From assembly GCF_029625295.1 (NCBI RefSeq), contig NZ_CP121112.1:806001-870000 (forward strand): a stretch of DNA of 64,000 nt. Reading direction: 5' to 3'. The stretch's first letter is position 1. Every line of letters starts with the position of its first letter. The notes under the pieces were generated by a model. The model made no database searches. It was not told where the DNA came from and saw nothing but the letters and a program-made list of their open reading frames with translations. The position numbers and the translations under genes are program-made. This stretch comes from Flavobacterium gyeonganense (lineage in GTDB: Bacteria; Bacteroidota; Bacteroidia; Flavobacteriales; Flavobacteriaceae). Below, piece by piece: positions 7,361 through 17,031 of this stretch.

Positions 7361-9564
7361 CTACAAAACCAGCAATCCAAATTCCCGTAAGGTATTAACT
7401 GGTTTTGAATACCAAAATAATTCAAAATCTTCTAATGTGGTTTCGAAATCATTTTTGACTTCCTGAAAAGTATAATTTTTACTGTTTGAAACCGTTATTT
7501 TTTTCAGGATTTCGACCAGCCATTCTCCTTCTTCTTTGTTTGTCTGAATGGTAAAACTTTCTTTTTTATCGTGAAAAGTCAGCGACATCATTTCCCAGCT
7601 TCTTCCTTTTTTTGATTTTGTAAAACTTTCTGCCGAAGGTTTTCCGCCCAGCCAGACTACTTTTGCATTTGGCTTGGTATTGAAATCGTTTTGTTCTTCT
7701 AAAGCATTAAAAATAAAATCGGGATGGATTTTTGTTTTCGGAATTTTAAAATCGAACCAATCCTGTAATTCATAATCAAAACAAATTCCGTGCATGAAAT
7801 TAAAAAGTGATTTCTTTAATCCAAAGCTGAATTTATCATGATTTATTCCTGTTGAATCGGTATAATCAATATCATTATTCGCAAAAGTTCCGATGGTCTC
7901 TGTTTTTTTGGTCACGCCAAATTGTTCCGGATACAATCCAACCGGACTATGTGCTGTTAATGCAAACTGATGCCAAAATCCGGATTGCAAAACTCCGGCT
8001 TCAAACAATTGACGCACCATTTCGAGACTGTCAACGGTTTCCTGAATCGTTTGTGTTGGATACCCGTACATTAAATAGGCATGCACCATGATTCCTGCTT
8101 CGGTAAAATTTCGTGTTACTTTGGCAACCTGCTCTACTGTTACGCCTTTATCGATCAATTTTAACAATCGGTCTGAAGCTACTTCCAATCCTCCTGAAAC
8201 GGCTATACAGCCCGAAGCTTTTAGCAATAAGCACAAATCTTTTGAAAAGCTTTTTTCGAATCGAATATTTGTCCACCAGGTTACAGCTAATTTTCTTTTT
8301 AAAATTTCAAGCGCCAAAGCACGCATCAAGGCTGGCGGAGCCGCTTCATCTACAAAATGAAAGCCATTTTGTCCCGTTTTTTCAATTAATTCTTCTATTC
8401 GGTCACAAAGTAAATTGGCCGCAACAGGTTCGTAAACTTTTATATAATCTAAAGAAATATCGCAAAATGTACATTTTCCCCAATAACAGCCATGAGCCAT
8501 AGTGAGTTTGTTCCAACGTCCGTCACTCCACATTCTGTGCATCGGATTTACAATTTCGATAACCGAAATATATTTATCCAAAGGCAGATCTGAGTAATCC
8601 GGAGTTCCTACAAATGCTTGTTTATAATCGTGTTTTAGAGAATTATTTTTATAGACAACTTCTCCTTTTTCCAGTAAAAAGTTCTTTTGTATGAATTGTA
8701 ATCCGGGTTTTCTAAATTGAAAATTAATTCTTCAATTGGCACTTCGCCATCATCCAAAGTAATAAAATCGAAAAATTCAAAAACGCGTTTGTCCGAGAGT
8801 GAACGCAATTCAGTATTCGGGAAACCGCCTCCCATCGAAATTTTAATTTCGGAATGGTTTTGTTTCACCCATTGTGCACATCGGAATGCACTGTATAAAT
8901 TCCCAGGAAAGGGAACAGAAATTAAAAACAATGTTGGTTTTACAGTTTCTATTCTTTCTTTCAAAAGTGAAATTAAAATCGAATCAATATAAGTCGGTTC
9001 TTTTTGTAAAGCTTCGTACAATGCATCAAAAGAATTCGCACTTCGACCCAAACGCTCTGCATATCGGCTAAAGCCAAAATTTTCATCGATACATTCGACA
9101 ATAAAATCCGAAATATCTTCCAGATATAAAGTCGCCAAATGTTTTGCCTTGTCCTGAGTTCCCATGGTTCCGAAAGCCCAGTCGAGTTCTTCTAATTGTG
9201 CAAAACGGGAAGCTTCCGGAAGAAAATCTTCCTGACAAATCTGCAGCGCCAAAGTTGGATTTTTCCCCTGTAAAAACTGAATTACCGAATCGATTGTTTT
9301 AATGTATTCGTCCTGTAATGCAAAAATGCGTTTAGAATTATCTGAAACTTCTTGATTAGAAACTTCAAACCTGAAACTTGAAACCTGAAACAAATCAACC
9401 AATCCTTTTTTCGAAAACAATTCCAAAATCACGTCAATTCCCAAATCAGCCTGAACAGATTCTATATTTTTCGTATTCAGAAAACCTTTTATATACGCTG
9501 TTGCCGGATACGGTGTATTCAGCTGAGTAAAGGGCGGTGTGATTACAAAAAGTTTTGTTTTCAA
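7361..9564 (-). pseudogene. B12-binding-type radical SAM protein, frame broken at 8676-8680
   Basis: A radical SAM enzyme of about 730 residues. The N-terminal part (ATG at 9564) has the cobalamin-binding-like fold of this group, with FLISVPFPGN, ISMGGGFPN and FITLDDGE. The C-terminal part has the iron-sulfur cluster motif HGCYWGKCTFCD (CX4CX2C spacing) and SGGLEVAS. The upstream frame ends at 8635 and the downstream frame has no good start. One extra base at the A5 run 8676-8680 gives RTFLLEKGEVVYKNNSL, leading into the second part. The intact protein is therefore very probable. The reaction is unknown. A GTTTCAGGTTTC-type repeat lies in frame near residues 58-74. Confidence 0.75.
9344..9391. 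repeat. In-frame GTTTCAGGTTTCAAGTTTC-type repeat inside the radical SAM gene
   Basis: On the minus strand GTTTCAGG, TTTCAAG, GTTTCAGG and TTTGAAGTTTC follow one another. This short-period repeat encodes VSSFRFEVSNQEVSDN within the protein without breaking the frame. Confidence 0.6.
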
Positions 9565-9658
9565 AAGGAAATATTTTCTGCAAAAATACGGGATATTTAT
9601 TTTGTTTTCAGGAAAAGATTCAACAGGTTGTTTTCGTTTAATTTTGTAGATATTTAAT

Positions 9659-9666
9659 TACATTTG
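9659..9666 (+). promoter_or_regulatory. -7 box of the SBBP surface-protein gene
   Basis: TACATTTG is a full TAnnTTTG match 20 bases upstream of the ATG at 9687. The -33 position reads GTTT, a weak match. Confidence 0.4.
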
Positions 9667-9686
9667 CGGCGATTCAAATTATCGGG

Positions 9687-12600
9687 ATGAAACATACACT
9701 ACTTTTATTTTTCTTTATAAGCACTTTCACATTATTTTCTCAAAATAAAAATCATTCTATTGGATTCAAGGAAAACAAAGGTCAGATTATGGATCAAAAA
9801 GGAAAACCGAATACTGCTGTAAAATATTTATTGAATTCTAATGGACTAAACGTGCAATTAAAGAAAAATGGATTTTCTTATGATATTTATGAAGTAAAAA
9901 AGATTCCTGTTTCTCCTTCAAAAACATCAAAAACACTTCCATATCAGATTCCGGAAAAAGATAAAGACAAAAAACCAGAATATAATCTGGAATATAAATT
10001 TCACAGAGTTGACATTGATTTTGTTAATTCAAATTCTAAAGTTGAGTTGATTACAGATCAACAATCTAAAGATTTTGACAACTACTATAATGTTCCAGAC
10101 AAACCGGAGGGAATTGTTGGAGTCCATCAATACAAACAGATAACTTACAAAAATATCTATCCAAATATTGATGTTGTTTTTACAATTCCGGACGACCCTC
10201 AAAAAACGGTTGAATACAATTTTGTGATTCATCCAAAAGGAAAAATTTCAGATATTCAATTAAAATTTAATGGTGCCGAAACGGATTTAGTTAATAATAA
10301 AATCCAGATGAATGTTCATTTCGGAAAAATGGAAGAAACACTTCCTGCTAGCTGGGTTGAAGATGGTACTTCTAAAAAAGAAGTTGCTGTTGAATATCGG
10401 AAGATTAAAAAAGATGTTTATGGATTCACTTCTACAAATTTAGTTTCTGACAAAACTGTGATTATCGACCCTGTTCCAATAAGGCTTTGGGGAACTTATT
10501 ATGGAGGAGAAGGAGAAGAGAATAATTTTAATGGAATCGTTAAAACAAACAATCAATTTGTTTACATCGGAGGATATACTACAAGTGTAACCAATATTTC
10601 AACTACTGGGAGTTATCAACCAAGTTTTATTTACGCTGACGATGCATTTATTACTAAATTTGATCCTAATGGTCAGAGAGTGTGGAGTACGTATTATGGA
10701 GGATCACACAGAGATATATTCAGAGCTATAGATTTTGATTTAAATGACAATATTTATGCAATAGGAATAACTGGCAGTACAAATAATATTGCTACTCCAG
10801 GCACACATCAAACAGCTTATAATGATTGGTATGACGCAATGTTAATTAAGTTCGATTCAAACGGACAAAGAATATGGGGTACCTATTATGGAGGAGAAGG
10901 TATAGAGGAAGTCACTAGTATTAAGATTGATTATAACCAAGATGTAATTATTGCAGGAGGATCACATAGCAAAAATAATATTACTACAGCAAATAGTTTT
11001 AAACCTGTTGTTCCTTCTGCCTTAAATGGTAATAATCAAGGAGAAGACGGCTTTTTAGCAAAATTTACCTCAAATGGACAAAGAATATGGGCGACATATT
11101 ATGGTGGTAATGACGGACACGATTGGATTTCTTCAATTGATATTGATTCAAACAACAATATTTTTTGTTCCGGAACTACCAGTAGTTTCCAGGGAATTGC
11201 AACTTCTGGATCCTACAGAGAAACATTCAATTACGATACCATGTTATGGAATGATACTTTTATTGTAAAATTTAACACAAATGGAGAAAGATTATTTGGA
11301 ACTTATTACGGTGGGTTAGATTATGATGTTAATTCTCAAATATTAATTGACAAAGAAGATAATTTTATAATTTCTGGTTATACCAGAAGCATTGATGGCA
11401 TTGGAAAAACAAATTCTTTTCAGCCAAACAACAATGGCCAATATGATTCTTATTTAGCAAAATTTTCTAATAATGGAAATTTAATTTGGAGCACATTTTA
11501 TGGAGGTGAAGGACTTGACGGTCACTGGGGGAAAAATTCAATTGCCATTGACGAAAACAACTCTATTTATTTTTATAGTAGTGGAACAAGTAATAATAAT
11601 ATTTCTACAGATGGTTCTTATCAGGAAAATCTAGAAGGATATTCCAATTTATATATAGCTAAATTTAAACCCAATGGAGAAAGAATCTGGGGAACCTACT
11701 ATGGCGGACAAATTGGTGAGTACTCGGGAGATATTTCGTATGATAAAAACGGCATTTTTTATATTTCCGGATGGACTTACAGTAATGATGGTATTGCGAC
11801 ATCAAATGCTTTTCAAAAAGAATTAAATGGAACATTTGATACTTTTCTAGTAAAATTCAAAGACTGTGAATCAAGCACTTCACTAACAAGTAACTCTCCG
11901 ATATGTACTGGTGATTCCTTAAATCTTAAAGCTTCGGGCGGAACCAATTATTCCTGGACAGGCCCAAATGGTTTCACATCAACGGATAAAAACCCAACGA
12001 TACCAAATACAACAATAGCTAATAGCGGAGAATATAGCTGTTTAATTACAGGGACAGGCGGTTGTGATGATACTAAAAAAATTACTGTAGTTATTGGTGA
12101 TGTCCAACCTCCAGTTCCTGACATTACAACCCTGCCTACAATAACAGGGGATTGTAATACTGCAATTAACACAATTCCCACAGCCACAGACGCCTGCGCA
12201 GGAATAATTACAGGAGTAACTACGAATCCATTATCATACGCACTTCCGGGAACCTATACTATTGTTTGGAATTACAATGATGGAAACGGAAATAATTCTT
12301 CTCAAAATCAAACTGTTACTATAACAAGTCAACCGCTTCCTCTTGCTAATACTTCACAGACCTTCTGTATACAAGAAAATGCCACTTTAGATGATATCGC
12401 AATTACGGGACAAAATATAAAATGGTATGATCACCAAACAGCAGGATCACTTTTGCTTAATACAACATTACTACAAAACAACATTGTCTATTATGCTTCT
12501 CAAACTATTAATGGATGTGAAAGCGCAAGGATTCCGGTTACAATAAATATTCAAAATACTCTTCCGCCTACAGGAAATATAAATCAGCCGTTTTGTACAG

Positions 12601-13757
12601 GGCAAAACCCAACCATTGCCAATATTCAAATTACAGGGACTCAAATAAAGTGGTATGATACCCTAAATAATGGTTCTTTATTAGCTGAAACAACAAACCT
12701 CCAAAATGGCAAAACCTATTATGCTTCACAAACTGTAAATAACTGTGAAAGCACAAGGATGGGAGTTACCGTTTCGATTGTAAATACACCTTCTGCTCCG
12801 ACAGGGAATGCAAATCAATTCTTTTGTAAAAATGTAAATGCAACGCTAAGCAACATTCAAATATCTGGTCAGAACATAAAATGGTATGATACAAATTTTG
12901 CAGCTGCCGCTTTACCTAATACAACTTTACTAGAAAACAATAGAACGTATTACGCTTCGCAAACTGTAGGATGCGAAAGTGACAGAACAGCGATTTCGGT
13001 TAAAGTTTACGACACAGCATTACCAACCGGAAATCGCAATCAACAATTTTGTATTGATCAAAATGCAGCTATTGCCAATCTAAATATTACTGGAACAGCT
13101 TTGCAATGGTACGATTCGGCAACGAATGGAAATACTTTAATACAAACGACGTTACTCCAAAATGGTATATATTATGTTACCCAGACATTAAACAACTGCG
13201 AAAGTGAAAGATTGGCCGTTAATGTAAAAATTCAGGATACTCAAATTCCAATTGCGGATTCTCCACAGACATTCTGCATTCAAAAAAATGCAAAAATCAG
13301 CAATATTGAGATGTCAGGGCAAGACATTCAATGGTTTGAAAGCACTTCATCTACTGTTCCTTTATCTGAATCAACTTTATTAGAAAACGGAATTACTTAT
13401 TACGCTTCTCAAACCATAAACAATTGCGAAGGTGACAGAACTCCTGTTTTAATAAATATTCTCGGAGCCACGACAGCTGACTGCATCAATTTTGTAGAAG
13501 AACTTCCTTATCCTAAATTCTTTACTCCAAATAATGATACCCATAATGATACCTGGACAATTGATTTTGCTTATTTAAAACCGAATACCGGAATCCGGAT
13601 TTTTGACCGGTATGGCAAATTCCTTAAAGAATTAAAACCAAATGATGAATGGGACGGAACTTATATCGGGCAGGATATGCCAGCTTCTGATTACTGGTTT
13701 ACCGTTACAAGATTTAATGGAACAGAATATAGAGGACATTTTAGTCTGAAACGATAA
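9687..13757 (+). CDS. Secreted SBBP-repeat protein with T9SS type B sorting domain
   Basis: A 1,356-residue exported surface protein. After the signal peptide (MKHTLLLFFFISTFTLFS) comes a conserved N-terminal domain (IGFKENKGQIMD, ITYKNIYPNIDVVF). SBBP beta-propeller-like repeats follow at about residues 265-725, each opening with a form of WGTYYGGEG. Then come an Ig-like segment (SPICTGDSLNL, GEYSCLITGTGGC), a HYR-like segment, and five repeats of about 80 residues with the core QxFC...I.G..IKWYD...YYASQTxNxCES. The last 85 residues are a gliding-type C-terminal domain (FFTPNNDTHNDTW, IFDRYGKFLKEL, DYWFTVTR), the type B signal for the type IX system. It is transcribed alone. Its ligand is unknown; adhesion is only an inference. 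Confidence 0.85.
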   Translation: MKHTLLLFFFISTFTLFSQNKNHSIGFKENKGQIMDQKGKPNTAVKYLLNSNGLNVQLKKNGFSYDIYEVKKIPVSPSKTSKTLPYQIPEKDKDKKPEYNLEYKFHRVDIDFVNSNSKVELITDQQSKDFDNYYNVPDKPEGIVGVHQYKQITYKNIYPNIDVVFTIPDDPQKTVEYNFVIHPKGKISDIQLKFNGAETDLVNNKIQMNVHFGKMEETLPASWVEDGTSKKEVAVEYRKIKKDVYGFTSTNLVSDKTVIIDPVPIRLWGTYYGGEGEENNFNGIVKTNNQFVYIGGYTTSVTNISTTGSYQPSFIYADDAFITKFDPNGQRVWSTYYGGSHRDIFRAIDFDLNDNIYAIGITGSTNNIATPGTHQTAYNDWYDAMLIKFDSNGQRIWGTYYGGEGIEEVTSIKIDYNQDVIIAGGSHSKNNITTANSFKPVVPSALNGNNQGEDGFLAKFTSNGQRIWATYYGGNDGHDWISSIDIDSNNNIFCSGTTSSFQGIATSGSYRETFNYDTMLWNDTFIVKFNTNGERLFGTYYGGLDYDVNSQILIDKEDNFIISGYTRSIDGIGKTNSFQPNNNGQYDSYLAKFSNNGNLIWSTFYGGEGLDGHWGKNSIAIDENNSIYFYSSGTSNNNISTDGSYQENLEGYSNLYIAKFKPNGERIWGTYYGGQIGEYSGDISYDKNGIFYISGWTYSNDGIATSNAFQKELNGTFDTFLVKFKDCESSTSLTSNSPICTGDSLNLKASGGTNYSWTGPNGFTSTDKNPTIPNTTIANSGEYSCLITGTGGCDDTKKITVVIGDVQPPVPDITTLPTITGDCNTAINTIPTATDACAGIITGVTTNPLSYALPGTYTIVWNYNDGNGNNSSQNQTVTITSQPLPLANTSQTFCIQENATLDDIAITGQNIKWYDHQTAGSLLLNTTLLQNNIVYYASQTINGCESARIPVTINIQNTLPPTGNINQPFCTGQNPTIANIQITGTQIKWYDTLNNGSLLAETTNLQNGKTYYASQTVNNCESTRMGVTVSIVNTPSAPTGNANQFFCKNVNATLSNIQISGQNIKWYDTNFAAAALPNTTLLENNRTYYASQTVGCESDRTAISVKVYDTALPTGNRNQQFCIDQNAAIANLNITGTALQWYDSATNGNTLIQTTLLQNGIYYVTQTLNNCESERLAVNVKIQDTQIPIADSPQTFCIQKNAKISNIEMSGQDIQWFESTSSTVPLSESTLLENGITYYASQTINNCEGDRTPVLINILGATTADCINFVEELPYPKFFTPNNDTHNDTWTIDFAYLKPNTGIRIFDRYGKFLKELKPNDEWDGTYIGQDMPASDYWFTVTRFNGTEYRGHFSLKR

Positions 13758-13770
13758 AAATTAAAACCAA

Positions 13771-13803
13771 GAAAGGATGCCATATGACATCCTTTCCTTT
13801 TTT
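13771..13803 (+). terminator. Terminator of the SBBP surface-protein gene
   Basis: GAAAGGATG and CATCCTTTC form the stem around GCCATATGA-type loop bases, followed by CTTTTTT. It lies between convergent genes and ends where the TPR gene's stop codon begins. Confidence 0.7.
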
Positions 13804-14326
13804 ACTTGTTTTTCTTTTTCTTTTTGGCTGACTTGTCTTTTTTCGAATCACCATTCAGTTTTTTGTTCAGCCTTTTTTCAGATTCTTCAATCGTATAGTC
13901 ATAACAAGTATTGATTGTGGTAAGTTTTACTTTTTTAATCACTTTCAATGCTTTCTTAAATTCCTGCTGACGCTCAAAAAGTATTACTTTCTTCAAAAGA
14001 ATCTCCGTTTTATTGATTCCTTTAACTGTCAATGCAAAATCAATCAGCTTCATTGCTTCTTCGTAATCTTCATTCAAAATTAAAGTATGAATGTAAAAAG
14101 GATATACTTCTAAAGCATGGATATCAATTGAAAGTGCTCTCTGAAAATACTCTTTGGCTTCTTCATATTTGGATAACTGATCTGAGAAAACCTGTCCGTA
14201 TAAGCATAACGCCATAGTATTTTTATCGTCATAAGACAAAGCATAATCCAACGATTCGATGGTTCCTTCCAACCAATATGGATAATTGTCTAATGCCTGA
14301 AAAAGATATTTACCTACTGTTTTCAT
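13802..14326 (-). CDS. Tetratricopeptide-repeat protein
   Basis: A 174-residue protein without signal peptide or membrane segment. It has TPR-type helical pairs: ALSYDDKNTMALCLYGQVFS, then the consensus-like YEEAKEYFQRALSID, then YEEAMKLIDFAL and FKKALKVIKKVKL. The tail is strongly basic (KSAKKKKKNK). TPR domains bind other proteins, and the Lys-rich end could bind RNA, but nothing shows a specific partner. It follows prfH on the same strand with a 32-base gap, so it may be the third gene of the rtcB-prfH unit. Confidence 0.75.
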   Translation of the reverse strand: MKTVGKYLFQALDNYPYWLEGTIESLDYALSYDDKNTMALCLYGQVFSDQLSKYEEAKEYFQRALSIDIHALEVYPFYIHTLILNEDYEEAMKLIDFALTVKGINKTEILLKKVILFERQQEFKKALKVIKKVKLTTINTCYDYTIEESEKRLNKKLNGDSKKDKSAKKKKKNK

Positions 14327-14358
14327 AATTTTTCTATTCGGAATGCAAAATTCTATTA

Positions 14359-15048
14359 TTATTCTCGGTCGAAATAATCTTCCCGTTTTAATCTTTGCCG
14401 CTCCTGTTTGTAATTTTTAACTTGTTTTTGTTTCTTAAAATCTGAACCCTCAAAAATCCGAATCGGATTCCCACGCTGAATCTGCAATTGGTTCATCCAC
14501 TGTGCCTGAAATTCGGCTTTGAATTGTTTAACAGTTTCATCCTTAAACTTCTGAAGCAATCTTTCGGTTGCCAGTTTTTTATTCTGGTGCTGAGATCGAG
14601 AATCCATAGCCACTACGGTAATTCCTGTTGGAACATGAGTCGCCCGTACTGCTGAACTTACTTTGTTTACATGTTGTCCTCCGGCACCGGAACTACGCAT
14701 CGCCTGATACTGAATGTCTTTTTCCGAAATTTCGGTAGTTGACGTTTTATCAACTTCAAAAATTCCGATAAACCAGTTTTTACGTTTATGAAATTTTCTA
14801 AACTGACTCTGTCCAATCCACTGAATGGTTCCTTTCCATGAGTTTACAAATTCATTTAGATTATCACTTTCGAGTAAAATTGTTGCTGTTTCTACCGTTC
14901 CGTTTTCGATTCCTTTTTCCCGCTGAAGCAAAGTTGTTTTTATTTTATTGTCATTTGCTTCTTCCAGAAAAGTTTTCAGCACCTGAGCCACAACCCAGCT
15001 ACATTCAGCCGGGCCGCGCCCTGATGTTATTTGAATTATTTTTTCCAT
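14359..15048 (-). CDS. prfH: Peptide chain release factor H (PrfH)
   Basis: A 229-residue class-I-like release factor. The GGQ loop that triggers peptidyl-tRNA hydrolysis is at residues 123-125 ([19 protein letters not shown]). The protein is much shorter than RF1 or RF2 and lacks the usual stop-codon reading domain, which is typical of PrfH. In family members paired with RtcB, PrfH frees ribosomes whose decoding-centre 16S rRNA has been cut, so that RtcB can religate the rRNA. Here the gene follows rtcB with only 2 bases between them, which supports the same pairing. The start ATG at 15048 gives [20 protein letters not shown], the usual N-terminus. Confidence 0.92.
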   Translation of the reverse strand: MEKIIQITSGRGPAECSWVVAQVLKTFLEEANDNKIKTTLLQREKGIENGTVETATILLESDNLNEFVNSWKGTIQWIGQSQFRKFHKRKNWFIGIFEVDKTSTTEISEKDIQYQAMRSSGAGGQHVNKVSSAVRATHVPTGITVVAMDSRSQHQNKKLATERLLQKFKDETVKQFKAEFQAQWMNQLQIQRGNPIRIFEGSDFKKQKQVKNYKQERQRLKREDYFDRE

Positions 15049-15050
15049 AA

Positions 15051-16442
15051 TTATCTGTCCATTCTAACGATTTTTGGTGTAAATGTGCCTAATACATCCA
15101 CCAATTCCGTTTGGTTAGCCATTACTTTATTAATCTCTTTATAGGCCATGGGTGCTTCGTCAATATTACCTCCAATTAAAGTCACCTCATTTGCCTTCAG
15201 GACTTTTTTAATCTCGCTTTGGGTAAATGATTCCTTGCATTTTTTACGAGAAAACAATCGCCCCGCACCATGAGACGCAGAGTTTAAACTCTCTGCATTT
15301 CCTTTTCCCTGAACAATAAATCCGGGGGCAGTCATTGAACCTGGAATAATGCCCAGTTCACCAGTATTTGCTGGAGTTGCTCCTTTTCGATGTACAATAG
15401 CTTCTTTGCCATTTACGATTTCTTTCCATGCAAAATTGTGATGGTTTTCAATTGTCACAACAACACGTTTACCAATCGCTTTTGCAATTCGGCGGTGAAT
15501 ATCATCATGACAGGCTTTGGCATAATCTCCAGCTAAATTCATAGCCAGCCAGTATTCCTGACCATCATGAGTATTCAGATCGAGCCATGCTAAATGCTGA
15601 ACATTTTTAGGCAGCGGATATTGTTTGGTTGCCAGATAGGTGTAATGTTTTGCGATATTAGCACCCAATCCCCGGGAACCGCTATGCGAAAGCACTGCAA
15701 AATATTCTCCAACTCCAATCTTCCATTCGTTGAGCGGATTAGTAATTTTTGCAATTCCGAATTCAACAAAGTGATTTCCTCCTCCAGATGTTCCCAATTG
15801 CTTATACGCTTTATTTAAAAGGTTTTTCAAAAGCGGAATATCCTGAAATTCGCTTCGACTAAACACTTCGTGATCTGCCCGAATGGTGTGGGTTTCATAC
15901 ATTCCAAACTTGGTATTGTCTTTTAAAATAGCTTCCATCTGATGTTCCTTTCCTTTAAAAAAAGAGGCCGGAATATCAAAAATTGACAAACTCATTCTAC
16001 AGCCGATATCTACTCCAACTCCATACGGAATCACGGCATTATCTGTTGCCAGGACTCCACCAATTGGTAATCCGTAACCGGAATGCGCGTCCGGCATTAA
16101 AGCTCCGGCAACTGAAATTGGTAGTTTCAAGGCATCATACAATTGATATTTTGCCTGTTCATCAATTTCGTTTTCTCCGAAAATAGAAAAAGGCGCTCTC
16201 GTGTTGTTAAGCTGATGCATTCTGACTTGTACCGGATTTACCAATCCTTCGGCAACTTTTCCCCAGGTTCCGTGTCCGGTAAATTTTTCCGGAAACAGTA
16301 AAACTTCTTTGGCTTCGGTTAATATACTTTCTTTTTTTTCTCTTTTTCTGTATCGGTTGATTTGCCCCAAGGCAATGTTGATACTATTATTTTTTGGAAA
16401 GCCTATTTTAATCAGGTCTTTTCCGGATAATTTATTTCCCAT
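15051..16442 (-). CDS. rtcB: RNA-splicing ligase RtcB
   Basis: A 463-residue GTP- and Mn-dependent ligase that joins RNA ends bearing 2',3'-cyclic phosphate or 3'-phosphate to 5'-OH. Metal and active-site residues are in place: PDAH (His120), VDIGCR (Cys148), GGGNHFVE (His224), LSHSGSRG (His253), ENHHNFAW and HRKGATPA. His391 in NSASHGAGR corresponds to the guanylated histidine. It is the first gene of the rtcB-prfH pair. No RtcR regulator or archease gene is nearby. A possible promoter (TTTG-N21-TGATTTTG) lies about 25-60 bases upstream of the ATG. Confidence 0.93.
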   Translation of the reverse strand: MGNKLSGKDLIKIGFPKNNSINIALGQINRYRKREKKESILTEAKEVLLFPEKFTGHGTWGKVAEGLVNPVQVRMHQLNNTRAPFSIFGENEIDEQAKYQLYDALKLPISVAGALMPDAHSGYGLPIGGVLATDNAVIPYGVGVDIGCRMSLSIFDIPASFFKGKEHQMEAILKDNTKFGMYETHTIRADHEVFSRSEFQDIPLLKNLLNKAYKQLGTSGGGNHFVEFGIAKITNPLNEWKIGVGEYFAVLSHSGSRGLGANIAKHYTYLATKQYPLPKNVQHLAWLDLNTHDGQEYWLAMNLAGDYAKACHDDIHRRIAKAIGKRVVVTIENHHNFAWKEIVNGKEAIVHRKGATPANTGELGIIPGSMTAPGFIVQGKGNAESLNSASHGAGRLFSRKKCKESFTQSEIKKVLKANEVTLIGGNIDEAPMAYKEINKVMANQTELVDVLGTFTPKIVRMDR

Positions 16443-16646
16443 TTGTTTTTTACTATTGAAATTCTTCCAAAATCAATATTGCCTGTTTCTTTTTTACAAA
16501 ATGAAATACTTTATCTTAAAACATTTAAGGCATAAGAATACGCGCAAAACATGATGCAAAATCTGAGCAAATAGATTTTGATAAATATTTTATCTGAAAC
16601 AGATAAATTCAGTTCTGGTATCCGGGAATTTTGAAGTGTCTAGAAT

Positions 16647-16679
16647 AAAAAAGCCCGAAAGTTATTTTCCTTCGGGCTT
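16647..16679 (-). terminator. Terminator behind the small ORF, upstream of rtcB
   Basis: A 9-base stem AAGCCCGAA / TTCGGGCTT (arms 16651-16659 and 16671-16679) followed on the minus strand by a run of six T. It begins 24 bases after the sORF stop and lies about 205 bases before the rtcB start codon. Confidence 0.8.
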
Positions 16680-16702
16680 GTTCATATCTCTAAATTGATT
16701 TA

Positions 16703-16789
16703 CTATGATTGAGAAAAGCCACGAAGACACATGCCAACAGAATCTGATCCTGATGCGATGTTTTGAGAGGTAAGGTTTAATACAAACAT
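16703..16789 (-). CDS. Candidate small ORF (28 aa) or structured small RNA upstream of rtcB
   Basis: The minus strand encodes a 28-residue peptide beginning MFVLNLTSQNIASG and ending MCLRGFSQS. It is framed by a promoter (16882-16912) and a strong terminator (16647-16679), so the unit looks like an independent short transcript of about 230 bases. The 9 bases ending next to the start codon (ACGAAGACA, 16798-16790) are an exact inverted copy of the codons for Cys21-Leu22-Arg23 (TGTCTTCGT, 16729-16721). They could form a stem that hides the start site. I do not recognise the peptide. It may be a small protein, a leader peptide for rtcB, or only a structured non-coding RNA. Confidence 0.4.
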   Translation of the reverse strand: MFVLNLTSQNIASGSDSVGMCLRGFSQS

Positions 16790-16881
16790 TGTCTTCGTTG
16801 ATTAATAGTTAATTACTTATTTTCTGATGCAAATTTTGTGAATTATTTTTTTAATAAACAAATTAAATCACAAAATTTTCT

Positions 16882-16912
16882 TAAAAATATTTTTAAAACA
16901 TTAAAATACAAA
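16882..16912 (-). promoter_or_regulatory. Promoter of the small ORF/RNA unit
   Basis: On the minus strand TTTG (16912-16909), exactly 19 bases, then TATTTTTA (16889-16882). The -7 variant is the same as that of the two-component operon. Confidence 0.45.
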
Positions 16913-16974
16913 GACTTAAAGGGTAAATAAAATTTCATAAAACATAAATTAATCAACCGTTTTAAGTTTTTTCC

Positions 16975-17007
16975 AAAAAAAAGAGGTAACGAATGACTCG
17001 TTACCTC
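16975..17007 (-). terminator. Terminator of the MFS transporter gene
   Basis: A 10-base perfect stem GAGGTAACGA / TCGTTACCTC (16983-16992, 16998-17007), then eight T on the minus strand. It lies 25 bases after the transporter stop. Confidence 0.85.
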
Positions 17008-17031
17008 CATATAAATTAGTTTTTAGTAATA

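Noticed and set aside
7852..8502. Three overlapping plus-strand ORFs opposite the radical SAM gene
   Set aside because: The opposite frame carries the cluster motif and conserved residues; these are antisense shadows.
10480..11870. Regular repeats that could be taken for a repeat array
   Set aside because: They encode protein repeats (WGTYYGG) in frame, with diverged DNA and no identical repeats; not CRISPR.
16705..16773. Plus-strand 22-aa ORF (MIEKSHEDTCQQNL...) opposite the candidate sORF
   Set aside because: The promoter and terminator both point to the minus strand; no promoter is visible for the plus reading.
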